From Gnetum montanum (taxonomy: Eukaryota; Streptophyta; Gnetopsida; Gnetales; Gnetaceae): a DNA stretch of 64,000 nt. The notes under the pieces are model-generated. The model was not told the origin of the DNA. It saw nothing but the letters and a program-made list of their open reading frames with translations, and made no database searches. The stretch spans positions 124,001-188,000 of the forward strand of contig MNCI01024892.1 of the NCBI GenBank assembly GCA_015680685.1. Reading direction: 5' to 3'. Positions 11,993-23,899 of the stretch are shown here, piece after piece. The position numbers and the translations under genes are program-made. How positions within the stretch are numbered: the stretch's first letter is position 1; every line of letters starts with the position of its first letter.

Positions 11993-13286
11993 CTATTTGG
12001 GAACCTTAGTGCTCAATTGTGGCTTATTGGTAATGGCCTTTTTGGTTTCTTCAACCATGGGGACTATGGAAAGGGGGACTGGTTGGGTTGCACCTAGCAC
12101 CTTTTTCTCTTGATGTTGTCTAATCATCCTATTAGCTAGATGCTCATTAGGCCTCCTAAGTTGCCACCTAGATGGTCTGTTAGTTTTGCCAGTAGGATTG
12201 GCTCTTGGGTGAGAGGGGACTGACACATTACCCACCACCAGACTTTGGGCAGGTGAGGGGTCAACATGTTGTAGCACATGTACAACAAGAGGTGGCTGAA
12301 CTATTGCTGCCATGACATGCTATGGAACTCTAATCACAAAGGGTGTTGTGGGTGATCGAGATGGCACTTTGATGATGAAAAGGGGCCTCAAACTTGTGGA
12401 GGTCAAGGGGGCCTCTACATTGCTAGAGGCCACATCGATCAAAATGGTCACTACATTGGTTCTAAGTTATCATAAACATTGATGGAATTAATGATCTACC
12501 CTACATCATCTGCATTTAGAGGATCCTTGTATACTCTCATGGATTGGTTTTAAGGCCTCATTGGATTGGTAGCATCAAGCACCAACTCGCCTCTATCAAT
12601 CATTCATTGTAGGTCATCCTACAAGGCCATGCAAAAGTCAGTGTTGTGCCCATGCAACTAGTGGTAGTAACAAAACCTATCCAGCCTAAAGTGTTTCAGC
12701 ACTGGTGGCTCATTTGGGGTTGTGGATTTGAGATTTCTTAGGAGCTAATAGTATCTATCATGTCTTTTGTGAGCATCCTTAGACATCCGCTTGTACCGAA
12801 CACATCTAGCCTTTAGCAATCGATCTAGGAATTCCAACAGTTTTAGGGGTAGTAGGGTATACTTTGAATGATCCTTGCACTCAAAGCTAGGCCTTAGAGC
12901 CACCTATGTTATGGACACCAATGATGTTGGCTTGTTAGTTACTGTGCTAGTGCTAGAAATTCTATTATTAGCCAGGGCCTTAGGTGGCCTGGCCATTGGC
13001 TTTGGATTAGTCGTTTCGGCCTTGTTGGTCATAGTTGCCACAATTGTAGTTTTTTGTCCTTATCCTTGTCCTTCTTAGCACGTAAGTTCTTATAGGCCAC
13101 ATAGGCTAGGCCTTTGCTAGCTTCTGCCACATCTTGTATGCTTTTAGTTTGGGTAAAGGCCTGGCTCAACAACTGACATTCTATCATGGTGTCTATGCCT
13201 ACCAGGTTGGCTACCATGGTGTGCAGTAAACTACAGTGGTCTGCGATATCCTGCAATGAGCTACAATAGTGTGCAACCTTTTCCAA
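11993..13286 (-). pseudogene. gag of the Tat/Ogre-like element
   Basis: Minus-strand fragments at 13,286-13,029 (helical, lysine-rich end KDKDKDKK) and 12,840-12,560 read through several stops. They include MSKDAHKRHDRYYQLLRNL and FCYYH followed by HGHNTDFC and then IDRGEL. The spacing of Cys, His, His and Cys, followed by a helix and a [KR]RGxL-like end, is the CxxH...GH...C zinc-knuckle variant seen in Tat-lineage Gag. A proline-rich region at 12,313-11,993 links to the protease. Gag would form the cytoplasmic particle. The start is not resolved. Confidence 0.65.
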
Positions 13287-13299
13287 ATGCTAGCCCAAA

Positions 13300-14276
13300 A
13301 TTTTCCAATGCCTTGACTCATCAAAATACGCTCCAATTTTGCTAACCTTGCTTTAAATTTTCCAACAACTAAAATGTAGAAGGATGGGGTATTTATAGGG
13401 CTAAGTTTCCCATGAAATGTGCATCGATTGCCACGTGGCAATGGGATGGTTGGGACTATGCTACACCCAACTATGCTCTCCATTGAAGCAAATGGTGTTA
13501 TGCTCTAGTATGCTCAAATGGACTCTACGAGACTACCAAACTATGACTACACTACCAACTACATGTTCATGTACCAAAAAGACCACAATGTACCTAAAAA
13601 ATGTTAAAAAATACAACTTTGGAGACTATGCGCTGGGACTACACTGTCCACTATCTTGAGTGGGATCAAGCATAGTTACAATTTTTGGCCACAAAGGGGT
13701 ACAAAAAAGATGCATTTTCACTAACTATGCTTCTCAAAGATGTGTTGGAGATGAGCTGAATACCGGTGCTGCATTGTGGGGGCCTTTGAAGGCTATTATG
13801 GCTGACTACACTCAACTATGCTTTGGATTGGGGGAGCATGTAGTCCAACACTTAGACAAATTTTATAGAAAAGTGGCTATGTGCTTACTATTCTCTCCAT
13901 GGGAGGCTGACTATGCTTCCAACTGGGGTCAATCGTAGTCCCAACACTTGGAGAATTTTTGCAAAATCTAGCTTCCAGTTGATAATGCTTAAGTATGCTC
14001 CAATCTAGTGGGGATCGTAGTCTCAACACTTAGAAAATTTCTATCAAACTGGATCTTCCATGATAACTATGTTTTACAATGCTCTAGTCTAGTGGAGAGT
14101 GTAATCTCAACACTTAAAAAAATCTGCAACTGCTAGCTTGACACTTAGAAAAATTTGCAAACTAGCCCTTGTGTGTTAACTACACTCTCTACTAATCTAA
14201 CTACACTCACATGTAGTGGAGAGCATCATTCCAACACTTAGATAAATTTGCTAAAAGTGGCCTCATGTTGACACTT
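13300..14276. other. probable 5' LTR/leader region of the Tat/Ogre-like element
   Basis: The region upstream of gag has no coding signal. It repeats two phrases many times: an ACTATGCTC(T/C)CC word and CAACACTTAGA(C/A)AAATTT, at roughly 13,850, 13,940, 14,020, 14,110, 14,140 and 14,235. Direct internal repetition like this is common in LTRs. I could not find a matching copy or a primer-binding site in the window, so the LTR assignment is inference. Confidence 0.4.
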
Positions 14277-14534
14277 AGGACTATGATACGTTCCTATACT
14301 AACACATCTATTCCTAAGCCCAACTCCAAAGAGAGGGTAGTGGTCCAAGCATCGAAGCCAAAACTCCTCCATGAGCCTACCTATCCTTATGAAGAGGTTC
14401 ATAAGGAATTAGGGTCCATGTAGTTCTAAATGATGGTTAAAATAGTATAGAATACAAAAGATCTCCACACTCCTTCAAGTCCTATTCTGGAGGAAAACAT
14501 CCTTTGATCCACCAACAAGACATGTTTTTCTACA
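14277..14534 (-). repeat. chromovirus 3' LTR, truncated
   Basis: From TTCCTATACTAACAC to TTTTTCTACA this aligns with 25,989-26,239 of the right LTR, sharing for example GAGAGGGTAGTGG, CCAAGCATCGAAGCCAAA and AAATGATGGTTAAA. The first half of the LTR (25,731-25,980) has no counterpart here, so this copy is truncated at about 14,277. Confidence 0.85.
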
Positions 14535-14546
14535 ATCTCCCCATCT
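14535..14546 (-). other. polypurine tract of the chromovirus
   Basis: On the minus strand GATGGGGAGAT directly precedes the LTR start TGTAGAAAAA, as expected for the plus-strand DNA primer of an LTR element. Confidence 0.7.
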
Positions 14547-15179
14547 TGAACATCCTCAAAGTGTACACTATTCTAAATGTAGAGAGTCATAACGAATATT
14601 AAGGAACTTTTAACATCTAGAAGCCCATCTAATAGTTGTAGATATAAAGGTAAACAACTAGGGTTCTCTAATTGTAAATCCAAATTGTTGAACTTATCTT
14701 GTTATCCAACAAAGGCTTAGAGAAGTTCATGTAACCTAGGTTTAGGAAGAAGAGGTTTATCCTTTTTCATATAAGTTGTATCAACCTTTTTACTAGAAGC
14801 AAAATCTACTCAATTGACATGCAAGCTGATCCTCTATCTCTAGTTATGAAATGATAAAGTAGATCTGATTCTTCTATGATCAAGGAGAGGCTATTCATAC
14901 CTTCGGGGAACCACTCCCCATGCCTAGTGATAGCCTTTCACTAGCATATGTAGGGATCTTGGGGTCTAGCCTCACCATGGGGTCACACAACTTCACATCT
15001 AAAAGAAAAGACATATTAATTCTTTGCCTCTTAAAAGTGGTCCATCTTGGATCCACTTAGTACCCTCTAGCTTGTCACATTTTTGAGGCTACACTATGAC
15101 TTCCATCAACTAGTGGTTGCCTCTAGATGAACGCACATGTACATCGACAAGGAAAAATCAATGTGGTTTTTAGCATGGA

Positions 15180-17380
15180 AATTTGCAATGAACATCTACT
15201 TTTTCTTAAGAGTTTGCCACTCTTCCTAGGTATACTCCTCTAAGGATGTACCCTACTAGTGTACAACGAATTCAAATTTCTAATCCAGAGTGCATCCCAT
15301 GGTATGTATGTTAATGATGAACTGAATCCACTATCCTTTCACTACTTTTCTATTTCAAGATCCCCTAGACCTAAGTGTGGAGAGGTCAATCTCTCCAAGA
15401 TTGAACTTTTTGAGCATAGACAAATGGAAGACTATGTAATATTTTGCTAGATAAGCAAGAAATTGCAATTTGTAGGCAATCCAATTAACTCAAGCAAGAA
15501 CATTAAAAGTTCCATCATAATGTTTGAGAGATTCTTACTAGCATCCTTCTTTGGCCTTATCTACCTAACATAATTCATCTTCAACAATGCTAACTCTCAA
15601 ATTTCAAACTCCAATAGCCTTCTTCTATTATCTACTTGCTTTTTCATCTCCTACATGGAATTTTCCAAGTATAATCAAGTAACTTAGATGTGATCCACCT
15701 AGGACTTGACAAATTCATTCATTGAAGGATTTAAACCTCAATGAAAGGTTTTTAAATAGTTGAGGAATTGATGGTTACCTCCCAAAGGCTAACTTCACTA
15801 GAGAGAATCCTGTTGCTGAGGATTTCTAAATGTTATAAATAAATTGAACCATAGATAGCAAGGAGATCTAGTTTTTCTAATCAAATTGAATGAAATGCCA
15901 TAAATACTCTTCAAGAACTTTGTTAACCTATTCCATTTGACTGTTTATGAATGATACCCCAAGGACATTCACAGCTTTTTCCCCAACATCAAAAATAATT
16001 TTTACCAAAATTCTTCCATGAATCAAGAATCATGATCAAAGATAATTCTTGATGAAAATTCATAGCACATGACATTATCAACAAAAAAGGATACTGCATC
16101 CTTGGTCATGCAAAGAGTAGAGCATGTAATGAAGATGGCATACTTGAAGAACTTATCCATGGCTACAAGAATGCTAAAATATCGCTATATTATGGAAACT
16201 CTTATGATAAAATCCATGGAGACAACCACCCATGGCAATTATGGAATCTTCAAGGGATGAAGTAGGTCTTGTGGTCTCTCATTCGAACTTTTTTCTTGTT
16301 GAAATAACAAACTCCACGTAAAAATAGTCACATAAAACCCCAAATTTGGTCAATAAAACTATCATTCCACCAATGCCACCATGTGCTTGTGACCTAGATG
16401 ACTAGCCTAAAGGATGCTATGGCATTCATCAATGATTTTGAAATACAAAGCACCATAATCTAGAACATAGATATGCATCTTCTTAAACATGAGTAGGCAT
16501 TGAGTTCACTAAAATTCAAGTCACCTCCCTCCTAGACCAAGTTTAACAACTCTTGGGCACACTAATCATGCTACAACCCATCTTTGATATTTTGCTAAAT
16601 TTCATAATCAATCATCACCTAAGAGCTATTAGGCTATCCCACAAATTTCATCGAATTCACATGCAGATGTGTGCTCAAAGCATTTTTGATCACATTCTTC
16701 TTACCTAGTCAATAGACAAACCAAAGGTCAAACTCTTGTAACATGTCCAACCATTGATCTTGCTTCTACCTCAACTTAGATTAATTAAGAAGATAGTTGA
16801 TGGTAGTATTATCAGTTTTCACTACCATGGGATGACCAAGGAGATAGAGTCATCATGTGTGAAGACAATGCATAATAATGAATGTCTCCTTTTCATGCAT
16901 AGGCCATAACTATTCTATCTAATTCAACTTCTTCAATTTGAATACCATAGGATGATTGTTTCACAAAAGCACCTCACTAATTACCTCATCTAAAGCATTT
17001 TATGAACTTCAAATGATTTTGAGAAGTTAGAAACAACCAACATAGGTTGTGTTATGAGGGTCATCCTAATCTTATCAAATGATTTTGGACACTAGGGACT
17101 CCAATTCCAAGGAAAGTCCTTCTTTTGAAAATTTTTCAACACTATTGTCACACTAGAGAATCCATAAATAAGCCTCCTATAGTAACTTGCCAAGCCTAGA
17201 AATTAGCACAATTGATGCATGCCTTTTGGAGTCATCTAAGTAGTAATGAACTCCACTTTTAGTTTTCACTTTCCTCCACCAATGATGTGGCTAAGAAACT
17301 TTAGCTCTAACTTAGCAAACTCATATTTTTTCACTTGACATATAATTTATGCCCCCACAACTTCGAGAATATCAATTCTA
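15180..17380 (-). pseudogene. chromovirus RNase H, integrase and chromodomain remnants
   Basis: Reading the minus strand through stops gives integrase blocks: a zinc-binding region around 16,460-16,290 ending CQQ-like QQEKSSNERPQDLLHP, then WVVVSMDFI with the first catalytic Asp, AMDKFFKYAIFI, IIFDHDS with the second catalytic Asp at about 16,030, and NRLTKFL in the third helix. A block near 15,200-15,280, LEEYT followed by a stop and EEWQTLKKK, matches the end of a chromodomain (the usual ATWE..xxLK). Integrase inserts cDNA, and chromodomains bias insertion to marked chromatin. More than ten stops are present, several at expected tryptophans. Confidence 0.72.
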
Positions 17381-17384
17381 GATG

Positions 17385-17466
17385 TTAAAGATGTTCATTT
17401 ATTGAATGAGAGTAGACCAAAATATCATCAAGGTACACTTCTTTCATGAGCATTAAGAACTCAAAA
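17385..17466 (-). pseudogene. chromovirus reverse transcriptase active-site fragment
   Basis: The minus strand encodes EFLMLMKEVYLDDILVYSHS. YLDD is the reverse-transcriptase catalytic motif and the flanks match the fingers/palm of chromoviral RT. The open frame runs on to 17,621, but beyond about 17,466 it is copia LTR sequence, so the reading frame is a junction artefact. The normal 20-25 residues between the FxxLM helix and YLDD are shortened here. Confidence 0.75.
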
Positions 17467-18552
17467 GGAGGATTGAATAAGTTCCCCAACCTGAAATCAA
17501 ACCTATCGCACAAAACACACCACCTGGTTCCCCAACTTGGGTAGTTCGCACTCAAAGGGTAGATTCCTTGCATACCTCCAAACTTTATTTCTTCCAAATT
17601 GTGGTTTAGAGGACACCACAACCTTTACAAGATTTGAGCTATGCTACAAGTGTTTCGTTGTGAAATCTCTCAACCCAACAAGGTCCTAACAAGCTCAAAA
17701 TGTAGTTTCAAGGATCCCATAACCTTTACAAAATTGAGCTCTACTTTGGAGTGTTTTGGCACTGCAAAACCACTCAATCCTGTAGGATCCTAACAAGCTC
17801 AATATGGATGCCTTCACACAAGAAGCACATCAACCCTACAAGACAACAAGAAAAAGCAAAGATAAAATAAAAGAATGTAACTACAATTATAAGTCATTAT
17901 CATTGAAGTTCAATTCAATATACAATTAACATACAACTAAGTAATTGATGTGACAATGAAGGACAAGAATACAAGAGCATAGATATGACAATGATTGCTT
18001 TTATGTTGACAAAACTTGCACAATTCCCAAGAATTTGATGTCTTCTAAAAATGTGTTGAAGTTTCTAAAAATGCCTCAGAATTTGTGCAACAACTACCTA
18101 GTGGCTAGTGTAGATGTCTCCTTCAAAGTTGGGATGTCTACCTAAGATCTACCTTAATTATGGAGAGATGTCTTATTTTGAAGTGGGACATCTTCCTACT
18201 TTTAGATGGAGACTTCTACTATTTCGTAGAGATGTCTTTTGTGATTCTTTCTTTTCGGCAGAGACATCTACTATTTCTTGGATATGTCTCCTTAACTCTT
18301 TAAACTCTGGTTCCTAAGGTTTTCTTTCATTAATTTTTCTTCTTCCCAATCCTTAGAGCATCTTCATTTGATTTGTAGTCTTTGGTTTTAGTCCATGCTC
18401 ATTCATGTTCTCATGTTGTATTATAAGATATTCACTAATTTAGATCTCATTTTCCTTGAGTCCTTAGTCCTCATGTTTCTGTAAATACATTATCCACAAT
18501 AAACATTCTTTGTTCTTTATTTTCCTTAAGGTTTTGACATAGCAAAAGCTCA
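17467..18552 (-). repeat. copia 3' LTR (left copy)
   Basis: From TTGAATAAGTTCCCCAACC to TAGCAAAAGCTCA this is collinear with 22,558-23,641, with many transitions between copies. It contains shared phrases such as GGTTCCCCAACTTGGGTAG and CACAATTCCCAAGAATTTGA. The outermost 25 or so bases of the right copy (TGAAGATCAAGTACTTAG...) are missing here. Confidence 0.9.
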
Positions 18553-18699
18553 ACAATCTTCCCCTTTTTGATGATGTCCAAAACTTAAGAAAATGAGTTA
18601 GTAGTTTTCATATTATGTCTTCCCCTATTTGGACAAAAACAAAAAGGGTGGGAAGAACTCCCCCTAAACAAATGTAAGAAAAAATATAAACTTAAAGAT

Positions 18700-21600
18700 A
18701 TATATATATTGAATTTTTGTGCATTTTAGAACTTTAAAATTTTTTATTGAGAATTTAAAAGCCAAAAATTACTTGATAGGACATGGTCCCATTCTCATAT
18801 CTTTATAGAGAGTAGTTAATCTTTGCTCATCAAGGGGCTTGATGAATGCATTTGCAAGTTGATTTTCAATTCCAATAAATTCTAGTTTTATGTACCCACA
18901 TTGAGTATATTCTCATATAAAGTGATGTCAAATCTCAATGTGTTTGGTGTGTGTGTTGAATTGTATTTTTTGTCATGTTGATGACACTATTGTTGTCACA
19001 ATGGATAGGTGTAGATTGAGGTTTTACACCTAAGTCTTTGGGCATTTCTTTCATCGATAAAAGTTGAGCATAGTAGCTCCCAGCTAATATGTATTCAACT
19101 TCTACTGTAGAAGGTGTTGTAGAAGTTTGCTTTCTGATTGTCCAAGATACAAGGCTTATTCCTAGAAAAAAGCAATTTCCACTTGTACTTTGATGGTCAT
19201 CTAAACAACTCGCCCAATCTACATCATAATATCTAGCAAGATCAAGTGGAAAATCCTTTGGATACCAAAGGCCCCACTTAGTAGTACCCTTTAAATAATG
19301 AAAAACACATTTAATGTTCTTTAAATGAGATTCTTTTGGGTGGCCTAATATCTAGCACACATTCCTACACTAAATGCTATATATGGTCTATTAGCAGTTA
19401 AATAAAGTAGGCTACCTATCATACTTTTATAAAGCTTGTGATCAATAGGTGTTCCTTGATCATCTTTGGTAACCTTAAAATTTGCAATCGTAGGAGTGTT
19501 TTTTACCTTAACATTGACCAGGTTGAATTTTAGTAGAAGATCTTTAACATATTTATCTTAACAAATAAAGGTTTCATCTATAGTTTGATTGATTTGAAAT
19601 CTAAGTTTTTGAGTTCTCCCATCATAGTCATTTCAAATTTGGATTGAATAAGATATGAGAACTTCTTACAAAGAATTTCATTAGTGCCACCAAAAATAAT
19701 ATCAACATAAATTTGAACTATAAGCACATCACTAACTTCTCTTCTAAGAAATAAAATGACATCATCCTTACCTCTTTTCAAGCCCTTTTATGTAAGATGT
19801 TGAGAAAGTCTTGCATGCCAAGATCTATCAGCTTGTTTAAGTTCATAGAAAGCCTTCTTGAGCTTGTAAACATAATCAGGTTTGATGGGATCTATAAAGC
19901 CTTCAGGTTTTTCAACGTAAACTTAATCTTGCATGGCTTCATTTAGGAAGGTGCTTTTCACATCCATTTTATATAGTTTGAAATTTTTAATACTAGCATA
20001 CACCAAAAGACGTCTAATAGATTCTAGTCTAGCAATAGAAGCAAAAGTTTCATCAAAATCAATTCCTTCTTTTGGATTGTATCCTTTGGCAACTAATCTA
20101 GCTTTATTTTTAATGATATTTTCATTTTCATCAATTTTGTTCCTAATGATTCATTTTGTCCCAATGATTGGTTTATGATCTAGTTTAGGTGTTAACTCCC
20201 ATACATTATTCCTAGTGAATTGATTTAGCTCATCTTGCATAGCAAAAATCCATCCTTCTTCTTCTTCTACCTCTTTGAAATTTTTGGGTTCAAGTTGTGA
20301 AAGCTATGTTGTATAAGCATAAATTTCCTTGGTTTGGCTTCTAGTGCGAATACCTTCTTGTCTTTGTCCAATAACATTGTTGAGAAAGTGTGTTCTACTA
20401 AGTTTGGGCATTTTGGTTTGAATGGGAGATATCTCCTCAAGTTCATCCTCTTGCTATCCCTCATATTTACTATCTACTTTTGATTTTTTGTCAATTTGAA
20501 CTTGAGAGGCACTACACAATTTTTGAATGGGAACAACTTCATCATCAATTTGTGGAGAAGTAATGTCATTTTGATCAATTTTAACATTTATAGTTTCTTC
20601 TACAACATTTGTTCTTTTATTGAAAACTCTATATGCTTTGCTTCAGTTTTAGGATCAAGTTTTCTTAAGATATATTTGTCATTTATAATATAGAATTTTG
20701 AACCAAAAACATGAAAATAACCTACAGAAGGTTTTCTACCAATCCATAATTCATAGGAAGTTTTAGAGATAAATCTTCTTACCAGAACATTGTTGGAGAC
20801 ATATCAAGCAATGTTGATTGCCTTAGCCCAAAAGTGGTAGGGAAGATTTTGGTCATTCAATATAGTCCTTCTCATTTTTTTCAAGATCCTATTTTTCCTT
20901 TCAGCTACACCATTTTTTTGAGTTCTTACAACAAAAAAAATGATGGAGTATGTTGTTCATTTGACAAATTTGCTCAAACTTGGCATTCTTGAATTCCCCT
21001 CCATTGTCACTCCTAATGACTTTAACACCATAGTCTTTTTCTTTCTAAATTTGATTGCAAATCCTTAAAAAATGATCAAATACCTCATCCTTGTGATATA
21101 AAAAGGCAACCCAAGTAAAATAAGAGCAATCATCAACAATAGTTAGAAATTACCTTTTCTTTCCCAAACTGAGTGTTTGAGAAGGACCAACTAAATTCAT
21201 GTAAAGTAAAACAAAGGAACAAAAGGTATATATGCAATTTTTCTTACCAAACCTTACCCTTGTTTTCTTTTCTTTCTAGCATGGTTCACAAGTGTTCAGA
21301 TTAAAGTCTTTGAGCTTGGGCAGTCCACGAACCATTTCCTTTGTTATAAGAGTCTGAAGAATTTCTTTATTTATGTGGCCCAGGTTCCTATGCCATAGAC
21401 AGGCACTATCTGTACTACTAATCAAGCACTTAGACTTAGGGTTAGGTTGTCTCCAAATATAGTGGTATAAACATTTATCTTTCTAGCTCCTTCTATCACA
21501 ATGTTTCCAGTGGTTAAATCTTGTATTCTATAAGTTTCTTTAGAAAATGTAACATTGAAATTTGAATCACAAAGTTGACTAACACTAAGAAGATTATGTT

Positions 21601-22489
21601 TTAAGCTTTTAACAAATCAAACCTTATTTTCGATTGGTTGTCCTTTACCTTTTCCTTCTACAGTATCAATACTTATTATTGGAGCCTTCATCTCATCTCC
21701 AAACGTGACAGTTCCACAATGTTGTTTTTTGAAGTGGGTAAATTGGGTTTTATCTCATCTCATGTGTCTTGAACATCCACTATCAATATACCACATGCTT
21801 GTATTGGCATTAGAGAAAGCTACTTGAGCCATCATGTTCTTTTCAAGCTTCCTCTCTTTTTCTTTCCAAACCTACAAAGTACCTTGTCTATACTACTGTT
21901 GCAAAGACCAAATGTACTATTTTATCTTAAGATAGCAATATGCTTGAACATGTTCAAATTTTAAACAAAGGAAACAATTTAAAGTTCTAGGTTTTGACGT
22001 GTTACTAAACCTAGAACGATTTCCTTTTATAAAATCTTTCAAGCATTCATCGTTTTGCTTTTGGTCTTTAGGCTTCTCTAAATATTTATTACTCGTTTTC
22101 TCAATAACCTTGGTTAGTCTTTAAACCTCAACCTTAAGGTTTGAGTTTTCTTTCTTAAGATAAGAACATTCATCATTAAGAACTATAATTTTCATTTTCT
22201 TGACATATAAGATGTCTCTCATTTTAAAACATAAGCTTTGGAAAGAAATAACTTCATTGCAAAATAGTCCATACTTTTCTTCAAAGGAATTTTCATTATC
22301 TAGATTTTCACAAGTGTTACCAATCCTACAATTATAATCTCTCGTATTCCTTATCAGACTAAATGTAAAAGACGGAATGAGAGACTTACCTTTACCAATG
22401 TGATACAAGGATTGAATACAATAATTGATGAAGCATATTAGTCTTCGTGTCCAAATGTGCCTAATGTTGATTGTCCCTTCCTTGTTCAT
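18700..22489 (-). pseudogene. copia gag-pol polyprotein remnant
   Basis: The minus strand shows, in order: a Gag part (22,489-22,121, ending in a charged helix KMKIIVLNDECSYLKKENSN); a CCHC zinc knuckle, C-x2-C-x4-H-x4-C (21,976-21,935, CFLCLKFEHVQAYC); a protease active site YIDSG (DSG at 21,784-21,776); the pre-integrase segment with NLLSVSQLC; the integrase end GVAERKNRILKKMRRTIL (about 20,920-20,870); ELWIGRKPSVGYFHVFGSK; RT with FMLILFLV/YVDIIFGGTNE in two overlapping frames (near 19,700); and RNase H with YLKGTTKWGLWYPKDFP and STSGNCFFLG (19,300-19,150). The RT motif reads YVDI instead of YVDD. Frameshifts and stops are frequent, so it is non-functional. Confidence 0.85.
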
Positions 22490-22514
22490 GTTGCTTTATC
22501 TACGTGAGATTGCC

Positions 22515-22530
22515 TTTCTCTAATATCACT
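22515..22530 (-). other. primer-binding site, initiator-Met type, decayed (copia)
   Basis: Minus-strand TGATATTAGAG adjoins the LTR end. It differs from the common plant TGGTATCAGAG primer site by two transitions. Confidence 0.65.
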
Positions 22531-23641
22531 TGAAGATCAAGTACTTAGATTGGGGGGTTGAATAAGTTCCCCAACTTGAAATCAAGCCTGTCACATAAAA
22601 CACATCAAAATTTACATGGTTCCCCAACTTGGGTAGTCCACACTTGAAGGGTAGATTTCTTGCACACCTTCGGACTTTGTTTCTACCAAATTGTGGTTTA
22701 GAAGACACCATAACCTTTACAAGTTTTGAGCTCCAATACAGAGCGTTTCATAGCTACAAAATCTCTCAACCTTGCAAGGTCCCAACAAGCTCAAAATGTG
22801 GTTTCAAGGATCCCACAAACTTTACAAAATTAAGCTCCGTTCCAGAGTGTTTTGGCTCTATAAAACCACTCAATCCCATAGGATCTTAACAAGCTTAATA
22901 CGAATGCCTTCTTACAAGAAGCACATCAACCCTGCAGTGCAACAAGAAAAAGAAAAGATACAAGGAAAGAATGTACCTACAATTACAAGTCCTTGTCATT
23001 AAAGCTCAATTCAACATACAATTAACATACAACCAAGCAAATGATGTGACAATGAAGGATAAAAGAACAAGAGCATAGATATGACAATGATTACTTTGAT
23101 GTTGACAATACTTGCACAATTCCCAAGAATTTGATGTTTTCTTATAGCTTTAGGGTTTCCAAAAACACCTTGAAATTCATACAACGGCTAGTGTAGATGT
23201 CTCCTTCGAAGTTGAGACATCTACCTAAGATGTGCCTTAATTCTGGAGAGACGTCTCATTCTAAAGTGGGACATCTCTATGAAGACATCTCTAGGGAGAC
23301 ATCTACTATTTCTTAGAGATGTCTTCCTATGATTTCTTTCTTTTCGATAGAAATGTCTACTATTTCTTGGAGATGTCTCCTCAACTCTTTGAACTTTGGT
23401 TCTTAACACTTTCTCTCATTAATTTTGCTTCTTGCCAATCCTTGGAGCATCTTCATTTGATTTGTAGTCTTTGGTTTCAATCCATGTTCATTCATGTTCT
23501 CATGTTATCTTATAAGATATTCACTCATTTAGATCTTGTTTTCCTTAAGTACTTAGTTTTCATGTTCCTATAAACACATTGTTCACAATAAACATTGTTT
23601 ATTCTCTATTTTGATTAAGGTTTTGACATACCAAAAGATCA
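22531..23641 (-). repeat. copia 5' LTR (right copy)
   Basis: This 1,111 bp copy begins TGAAGATCAAG and ends AAAAGATCA on the plus strand. Inside it the word GAGA(C/T)GTCTC and relatives (AGACATCTCT, GAGATGTCTC) recur at 23,190-23,380, a run of imperfect inverted repeats also present in the left copy at 18,110-18,300. Directly left of it, on the minus strand, TGATATTAGAGAAAGG marks the primer-binding site. Confidence 0.9.
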
Positions 23642-23899
23642 TCGTGTCCACCTACACATGACTCCCATCTTGTCTCTTCCTAAGCACCACAAGAAAGATT
23701 TGTTGGATTGGATATCTAATAATCAGCTTCATCACCATGGGTGAGACAATCTAGGCTTCCCTATCAATGTAAATCCTTATGTGTAATGCAAAGGGCATGT
23801 GGCTATGGAACAATCACCACTTTTTCCTTTTTAAAGAATTATTGTCCAAGAATGACTTGGAAAGAATCAATGTCTAGGACAATGAAGTTCATTTTTTTA

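Larger units (their letters stand above)
1..14276 (-). mobile_element. Ty3/gypsy LTR retrotransposon, Tat/Ogre-like, incomplete and decayed
   Basis: Protein remnants in minus-strand order are gag with a zinc-knuckle-like motif (13.3-12.5 kb), aspartic protease (11.8-11.1 kb), reverse transcriptase (2.6-1.4 kb), RNase H, a second RNase H-like region, and the HHCC part of integrase at the window start. Two RNase H regions and a spacer ending in a splice-acceptor-like site between protease and reverse transcriptase are hallmarks of the Tat/Ogre lineage. The integrase core and 3' LTR lie left of the window. I could not define the 5' LTR; 13.3-14.28 kb is the likely place. The element abuts a truncated chromovirus LTR, so it may be inserted in that LTR. 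All frames carry stops, so it is not autonomous now. The right boundary is approximate. Confidence 0.78.
17467..23641 (-). mobile_element. Ty1/copia LTR retrotransposon nested in the chromovirus
   Basis: Two LTR copies of about 1.1 kb (17,467-18,552 and 22,531-23,641) flank a minus-strand gag-protease-integrase-RT-RNase H remnant. A primer-binding site resembling TGGTATCAGAG lies at the inner edge of the right LTR and a polypurine tract (AAAAAGGGGAAGATTGT) at the inner edge of the left LTR. The domain order, with integrase before RT, is diagnostic of Ty1/copia. The left LTR lacks about 25 bases at its outer end, so a target duplication cannot be seen. Insertion disrupted the chromovirus RT. 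Confidence 0.88.

Noticed and set aside
17467-17621. Extension of the RT fragment to 17,621
   Set aside because: Beyond about 17,466 the sequence is copia LTR, so the frame is a junction coincidence.
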